Assembly (NCBI GenBank): GCA_963643465.1
Contig: CAVIJT010000029.1
Location: 1-5,902, forward strand
DNA length: 5,902 bases
Direction: 5' to 3'
From: CAG-411 sp963643465
GTDB lineage: Bacteria > Bacillota > Clostridia > Lachnospirales > Lachnospiraceae
Of this stretch, positions 5,698-5,902 are shown one piece after another (the stretch's first letter is position 1; every line of letters starts with the position of its first letter). The translations under genes were made by a program, and so were the position numbers. The notes under the pieces were generated by a model. The model was not told the DNA's origin and made no database searches. It saw only the letters and a program-made list of their open reading frames with translations.

Positions 5698-5768
5698 AGG
5701 CGACTACCAGATTTGAACTGGTGATCAGGGTGTTGCAGACCCGTGCCTTACCACTTGGCTAAGTCGCC
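5698..5768 (-). tRNA. tRNA-Cys (anticodon GCA)
   Basis: The complement folds as a 71-nt tRNA. The acceptor stem GGCGACT/AGTCGCC is perfect and carries discriminator U73, a cysteine identity element. The D-arm uses GCC/GGC. The anticodon loop CTGCAAC has anticodon GCA (5734-5736), and the T-arm is ACCAG-TTCAAAT-CTGGT. The 27-43 pair at the top of the anticodon stem is a C-U mismatch, while the next four pairs are good. CCA is not encoded, so it must be added by the CCA-adding enzyme. It is the last gene of the tRNA unit, just before the terminator. Confidence 0.95.
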
Positions 5769-5789
5769 ATATTTAATTATATTCTGTAA

Positions 5790-5839
5790 ATAAAATTTTA
5801 TGATAAAAAACTATAAACTTTTTATTATCTAAATTTTAT
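5790..5839 (-). repeat. A/T hairpin in the tRNA spacer
   Basis: ATAAAATTT (5790-5798) and its complement (5831-5839) form a 9-bp inverted repeat, with an inner GATAA (5802-5806)/TTATC (5825-5829) pair. It fills most of the 79-nt spacer between the tRNA genes. It may help separate or process the two tRNAs. Being A/T only, it could also be compositional chance. Confidence 0.3.
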
Positions 5840-5847
5840 TTCCAAAG

Positions 5848-5902
5848 TGACTCCTACGGGAATCGAACCCGTGTTACCGCCGTGAAAGGGCGATGTCTTA
5901 AC
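5848..5902 (-). tRNA. tRNA-Glu (anticodon UUC), 5' end beyond the window
   Basis: The complement gives the 3' three quarters of a tRNA. The anticodon loop CTTTCAC has anticodon TTC (5884-5886) on a GC-rich stem. The T-arm is ACGGG-TTCGATT-CCCGT, the 3' acceptor strand is AGGAGTC, and the discriminator is A73 as in Bacillus tRNA-Glu. The first 17-20 bases lie outside the window. No CCA is encoded. It is upstream of tRNA-Cys in the same direction and probably co-transcribed with it. Confidence 0.93.

Noticed and set aside
1..5902. CRISPR array, insertion sequence or tRNA-linked attachment duplication
   Set aside because: No regularly spaced repeats, transposase motifs or terminal inverted repeats were seen, and no second copy of the tRNA-Cys 3' end was found in the window.

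Overview
This AT-rich window most likely comes from a low-GC Firmicute of the class Clostridia (a Lachnospiraceae-like gut bacterium would fit). Evidence: AGGAG-type ribosome binding sites, A/T-rich intergenic DNA, TTGACA/TATAAT-like promoters, intrinsic terminators, tRNA genes without an encoded CCA, and a PspA/zinc-ribbon/TPM/SPFH gene set whose order matches the Bacillus subtilis ydjF-ydjG-ydjH-ydjI operon. The genus cannot be read from the sequence.

Layout, left to right. Positions 1-192 hold no firmly supported gene; a reading frame at the edge is open on both strands. A hairpin at 193-227 terminates a minus-strand class I SAM-dependent methyltransferase (220-1095), which has its own promoter at 1138-1166. 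After a divergent intergenic region, four plus-strand genes follow: pspA (1355-2035), a double zinc-ribbon tail-anchored protein of YdjG type (2294-3352), a secreted and membrane-anchored TPM-domain protein of YdjH type (3352-4161, stop and start overlapping by one base), and an SPFH-domain protein with a C-terminal zinc ribbon of YdjI type (4375-5355). A terminator at 5388-5440 closes the block. The right end carries minus-strand tRNA-Glu(UUC), cut by the window edge, then tRNA-Cys(GCA) and a strong terminator at 5650-5687. Between the two converging terminators lies a short coding-like minus-strand frame (5489-5623) that may be a small gene or a remnant.

How the genes work together. The four central genes form an envelope-stress module. 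PspA (IM30/ESCRT-III-like) binds and stabilises stressed membrane. In B. subtilis, the YdjG and YdjH membrane proteins and the SPFH protein YdjI are reported to recruit PspA to the membrane. The same composition and order here suggest the same job. The main difference is in the gaps. A terminator-like hairpin follows pspA, and a long hairpin plus promoter-like boxes and a palindrome precede ydjI. The module may therefore be transcribed as three units (pspA; ydjG-ydjH; ydjI) rather than as one operon. No sigma-W-type promoter was found. The regulatory DNA in these gaps is the least explained and most interesting part of the window; the proteins themselves belong to recognisable families.
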